Assembly (NCBI RefSeq): GCF_000317695.1 | Contig: NC_019771.1 | Span: 1,382,001-1,446,000 of the forward strand | Origin: Anabaena cylindrica PCC 7122 | Lineage (GTDB): Bacteria; Cyanobacteriota; Cyanobacteriia; Cyanobacteriales; Nostocaceae | Reading direction: 5' to 3' | DNA: 64,000 nt | Part shown: positions 39,501-45,500 of the stretch, piece after piece | Layout: the number at the start of each line of letters is the position of its first letter | Numbering within the stretch: the first letter of the stretch is position 1 | Position numbers and translations under genes: made by a program | The notes under the pieces: model-generated | The model's database searches: none | Told to the model about the DNA's origin: nothing | The model's input: the letters and a program-made list of their open reading frames with translations, nothing else

Positions 39501-42500
39501 TTCTCCAAAAGTCTGACTTCTATAGTTTCTTGACGTTTGAAGCCTTCTATGGTTGTTTCTAACCCTACTGTTTCCTCTTCCCTTTCGGCAATTTTGTCAT
39601 CAATGATGGTGAAGTTAATAGTTTTACTGGTTTCACCTGGGGCAAATTTAACTAAGGAAAACTGCTCATAGTAACCAGTACCTGTAGAGTTGGCAACGAA
39701 AGCGTCTAAATCTCCATCTCCATCTAAATCTGCCAAGGTGGGAGCAGCATTAGTTTGATTAGTGGTGTTTGTACCCCCTAGTCCTCCTTTAATTAGGTTC
39801 GTAGCCGCACTGTAACCGGAAGTTTTTTCTCCCTGGAATAATTTTACAGAACCGTCTTGTTGACCAAGGATAATGTCTAATTTTCCATCTCCATTCCAAT
39901 CAGTTACAAAAGGAACACTATTCGATTCGGCGGTAATACCTGCGATATCTGCTAACTGGAAGGAAGGATTATTTTCACTACCAGTATTTTGATAATAGGT
40001 GAGGTGAGAACTATTATTTTCAGCAGGAACACCCGTAGCAGACATACTCAGTTTATAAGTTCCTGAACCACTATTATAAGCAGCTGCTTCTGCATAAAAT
40101 GTTCCATTAGTAGTTGGGGTGTAGATGAGACGGGAATTATTTCCTTCTCCATCATCATCATTTCTACCGACTTCATTACCATTACTATCATAGAGGTAGA
40201 AATAAGTATCTGAGAGAGTTCCAGCGTTAGTGGGACTTCCCTCTAAATTGAAAGTGTATTGTATTCCTGCTTGCAAAATTACCCGGAAGCGATCGCGATC
40301 ACCCCCGGTGGGGCTTTGCCCATCGCCAGCAATTTGAATATTACCAGTTACCGATTCATTTACTTTCAGGAAACCGGAGGTTGTATTGTCATTAGAAAAG
40401 TCGGTATTTTGCTCAGATACAGAATTGATTTGTGTTATCCTTGTTCCCCCACTAATAACATCCAAATCTCCATCACCATCAAAATCCACTAGAAATGGAG
40501 TGGCATTATTATCTAGTTTTATATTTGCAAAGGGATTTGGTCTGACTGGGTTCAGGTCGCTGGCAAGAGTGAAACGAGGATTATCCTTACTTCCAGTATT
40601 GACATAGTAAGTAAAGCTCCCATCTGCTCCCCCAACAATTAAATCGGGAGTTTTGTTACCGTCTAAATCTCCAAACGTAGGAGCAGATCCGTTAATATTA
40701 ATAGCATTGAAGGGATTATTTATACCAGTTTGAGCTTCAAAGTTAGGTTTGCTTGCACTACCTGTATTTTGAAAGTAGAGAATACCGTTTTGAGTTCCGA
40801 CAACTAAGTCTAAATCACCATCTAGATCCAGATCGGCAAAGGTGGGTTTATTACCAGTACCAGTTAAGGTAATGTTATCCAGTGGACTATCAAACCTCTT
40901 CTTACCATCGGTTTCAAATTGACCAACTAGGAATTTTTGAGAAATTTGATAGTCTTGGTTAAGGGTAGCCGATCCTCCTATCGTATCGAAGATAACATTG
41001 ACTTCTTGGCTAGATGCTTGGGAAAGGGTAACTTGGATTTGGGCTGTACCTGCATTTTCATTAAGGGTAACTGCTGAACCAATTTTAGCGATAATCCCAT
41101 CTTGGGTATTCTCTGCCGCTTGAGATAAATCTTGGGTTTGGTTTAGTATTTGGTCGTCATCTAGGTTTTTAATTTCAATATCTGTTGCTTTCCCTACATA
41201 GTGAAGGTCAAGGCTAGAACTTACTTGGGCTTTGATTTTGTAGATAATGTTCCCATCTACTGTACTATCATCCACGCCGCTGACAATTACTGTTTGGTAA
41301 ACATCCCAGTTGTCTGGGGTGAAGGTAAGTTCGGGTTTATCCAGGCTGGTTTCCTTAGCATTAACATCAGCAAAGGTAACAATAACATTAGCATTGGGCT
41401 TGGTTTGTAATCTTATCCCCATTGCTGATTGAGAAGTGGCGCTGGGAAGGGATACTTCTACTGTGTTCCCATTGAAGGTGAATTTATCGCTGTTGCTGAT
41501 TAAGTAGCCAATATTTCCGGTGGCGTTTTCTTTGAGTCCAACTTGCAGTTTTTGTTTGTCAGTGGGAGGAGTACCAGTGATAGTAACAGCTACTTTACCT
41601 TGGTTAATATCTGCTGAGGTGAGGGTAGCACTACCAAGGAGATTACCGCTATCGTCTCTAATTTCTAAAACATTACCCAAGTTTGGATAGGGTTCATTAG
41701 TAACAACATCTACTAAGTTATTACTATAGGCATAGCTTTGGTTATTATTACCATCATCAACCAATTGGGCATTTACTACCTGAATCTCATTTTTGTCATC
41801 ATTGTTGATGGTAATGGTGGGTTGGGAAGCATTTGTTTTAACCGTATAACCAGAGCCTGAATTTAATGTAATGGTGATGCTTTCATTATCTTCCCTTTGG
41901 TTGTCAGCAATGGGTAAAATAGGAATACCTGCGGTAGTTGCACCTTCAGGAATAGTTAATGTTCCTACATTATCTAGCGGTTGATAATCGCTGCTATTGG
42001 CAGTACCGCTAACAGTATATTTAAGGGTAATACCTCCCCTTGGTGCGGGAGCAGATAGGTTAATAATGAAGTTACCTGATAACCCTCCATCTTCAGTGAT
42101 ATCACCTTGGCTAACGATGCTAATTTCGGGGGTGACTGGCTGTGCATCAAGGGGACTGCCTTCTGTGACGCGAATGGGGGCGTTGATGGTGTAGTCAAAG
42201 GTTAAACTACCACTAAAGTAGGCATTGCTAGAGGTGGCTGATATTTTACCATCACTGGTGACGGAATTAATAGTCTGGGTTTGGGATTTATCCCAATTTT
42301 GGGGAGTAAAGGTGAGACTACCGATAGGAGTACCAGGTGTACCATTTTCTTGAGTCAGGGTAATCACCACATTACTGGTGGGCTGACTAGAAAGTTGGAC
42401 ATTAAATACAACTTGATTATTGCTGATAACAAGGGGATTTTGCTTACTAATTAACTGCCCTTTCTTATCTAAAAGGATGACTCCCTGCTTATAAGCCTGG

Positions 42501-45500
42501 TTATCTTTAATGGTGATAGTTGCAGAATTTTTGTTGCTGTCAATGCCGTAGTTGGAGTTAGTGGGGCTACTGTTAGGTTCGTCATCAAAATTGTGGGGAA
42601 TTAAACGAATGTTTATATTTTCATCCCCTTCGGCGATCGCATCAGACAAAGCCGAGAAGTAAATTCTGGCTGTTGTTTGCCCTTCGGTAATAATGATGCC
42701 ATCTCTTTCGCTGTATACATCGGTAGAAACTTTACGGTATCGGGAATTGAGGTAATCTTCACCTCCCTTGGCGTTTAGCGGTATTTCTTGGTCAACTACA
42801 TAGGCAGATGCGGCTGTAGTACCTACTAATTCTCCATTGTTATTATTCTTGCTTTTATCGTTGGCATTGCCTTGAAAATCCCAATTGCCAACTAAATTTG
42901 CTTCATTTCCTTGTAATGTTTTACTGATGGTACTTTGTATTTCTTCTTGGGTACGAGCTTTATCCCAAATCCTCACTTCATCAATACTGCCATTCATTTT
43001 CAAGAAATTGACATCCCATGGTGCAGCACCCATAATCAAATCGTTTTGATTGACACCAAGGGGAAGAGAAGAGGCATCTTGACGAAATACTTCTTTGCCA
43101 TTAATGTAGCCAATCATTTGACCACCTGTTTTCCAGGTAACGGCTACATGAGTCCATTTAAAAGTAGGAATAAAACCAGATTGGAATGTGAAACGTTGAT
43201 TATTACTATCCCAAAATTCTGAGTATAATTTTCCGTTATCAATAATACCCAGTACATAACCTGTACCAATATCAGTTTTACCAATGAATTTTTGATCGCT
43301 ATTTGAATCTTGGACATTAATCCAAGCTTCTATGGTTATTTCATTGGTAAGATTCAAAGAACTATTATTCTTAACTCTTACATAGTCGTTTGACCCTTTC
43401 AGGTTTAATACTCTCGGATTTAGGGGTATTTCTTGGTCGAATACATAGGCAGATGCGGCTGTAGTACCTACTAATTCTCCATTGTTATTATTCTTGCTTT
43501 TTTCGTTGACATTACCTTGGAAATCCCAATAACCAACTAAACCTGATTCATTGCCTTGTAAAGTTTGGATGATGTTGCTTTTAATTTCTTCCTGGGTACG
43601 GGCTGTATCCCAAATCCTCACTTCATCTATACTGCCATCTATTTTTAAGTCATTGACATTCCAAGGTGCAGCCCCCATGATCAAATCATTTTCATTGCTA
43701 CCAAGGGGAAGAGAAGAAGCATCTTGATTAAATACTTGTTCTCCATTAATGTAGCCAATCATTTGACCACCAGTTTTCCAGGTAACGGCTACGTGAGTCC
43801 ATTGATTACTGGGGATGACACCAGCTTGGAATGTGAAGCGTTGATTATTACTATCCCAAAATTCTGGAAATAATTTCCCATCAATAACACCGAGTACATA
43901 ACCTATACCATAATTGGTTTTACCAAGGATTTTTTGGTCACGACTAGAATCTTGAAGGTTAATCCAAGTCTCTATGGTTATCTCATTGGGAAGATTTAAA
44001 GAACCATTATTCTTGACTTTTACATAATCGTTGGGACTTTTCAGGCTTAATGCTGAATCTGGATTAATTTCATATTTAACCCATAGTCCCTGGGGTCCTT
44101 CAAAGGGTTTATCTAAGTTAACCTCAATATAGCCAATCTGTGGTGAAGGGTTATTAATGTAATTATTAACAGTTGGACTAGAATCGGCTTTGCTACTATT
44201 AACGGCCTTATTTTTGTTATTACCATTAAAGTTCCAATAACCTACCAAACCATCTTCATTTCCTTCTAGCTCAGAAATGAGGAGGCTTTGAATTTGTCCT
44301 GCACTACGAGCTACATTCCAAATCCGTACTTCATCAATTGCACCTTCAAAGTATGTATTCCCTACCTTACCAATTTCTAATTCTTGGGTAGGAGCTATAT
44401 TTTTACCTTTAAAATCTGAAGTGGAGAATATTTCAACGGCGTTAACGTAGAGCTTGTAATCTGTACCATCATAGGTAGCTGCAATATGATTCCAAGTATT
44501 GGCATTAATGGCATTGGTGATAGTTTTATTATTCCATTTACTGCCATCACCAAAGCCAATTTCTATGTCTTTTTGATTGATAAGAGAAATACTAGGATAA
44601 CCCTGGGCTGTACCGCTTTGGTAGCCAAGAATACCGTGTTTATTGTTATCTGTAATATTAGCAAATATCCAGGCTTCTTGAGTAAACTGTTTACTTGCAG
44701 ATAAGTTGAGAATGGAATCTGCTGCAACAGCGATAAATTGATTATTTGCCAGGTTAATTGCTTCCCCTAATCCAGCAATGGTGCTACCAAAACCTTGACC
44801 TTCGGTAGGGTTTACTACTTTTCCTAAGCTGACAGTAGGTTCGTTATCTAATAGTTGGACAGTAGCTGTACTACTGGCTTCGTCAAATCTTCCGTAGTAT
44901 TGCTTACTGCTATCGTAATCAAGTATCTTGATGGTTAAAGAATCTGGTTGTTCAAAGATTTCATTATTGATATCTTCTAATTGCAACACAATCCGAGTTG
45001 CATTTTTTGGCATATCAATTTCATAGATGCTTTGTCCAGATATGGGGTCACTTACTGCTTTTCTGGATTGAATTTCGCTGCCATCACTGCTATAAACCGT
45101 ATAATAAAGCTTGTAATCAGCGTCAAGTTGTGTATTAGCCAAAGAACCGCGTACTGCGCTACCACCTATTTCTAACTTGATTGTGGCATTGTCATTAGGA
45201 TTTGGTTGTGCTGTAGTTCCATCAGCTTTGAGAAGCTTGATTTCAAAAAAGTCTATAGCACCTCTGGGAGCAGAACCTTCAATTTTTCCTGTTTGGATTG
45301 TGCTAATTTTTAGGGCTGGTTCGTTGTCTTCAATGGTGACAGTTTTCTTAATGAAAGAATTATTGTTTATACCGCTATTTAATCCTTCCAGACGGTAATT
45401 AGTGCCTGGAAGTAATTGTATTTCAAAAGATTCATCTGGATTTTCAGCGATGATATCATTTTTGATTAGATCAAATTCTTGCTCCTGGTTTTGTTGTGTG

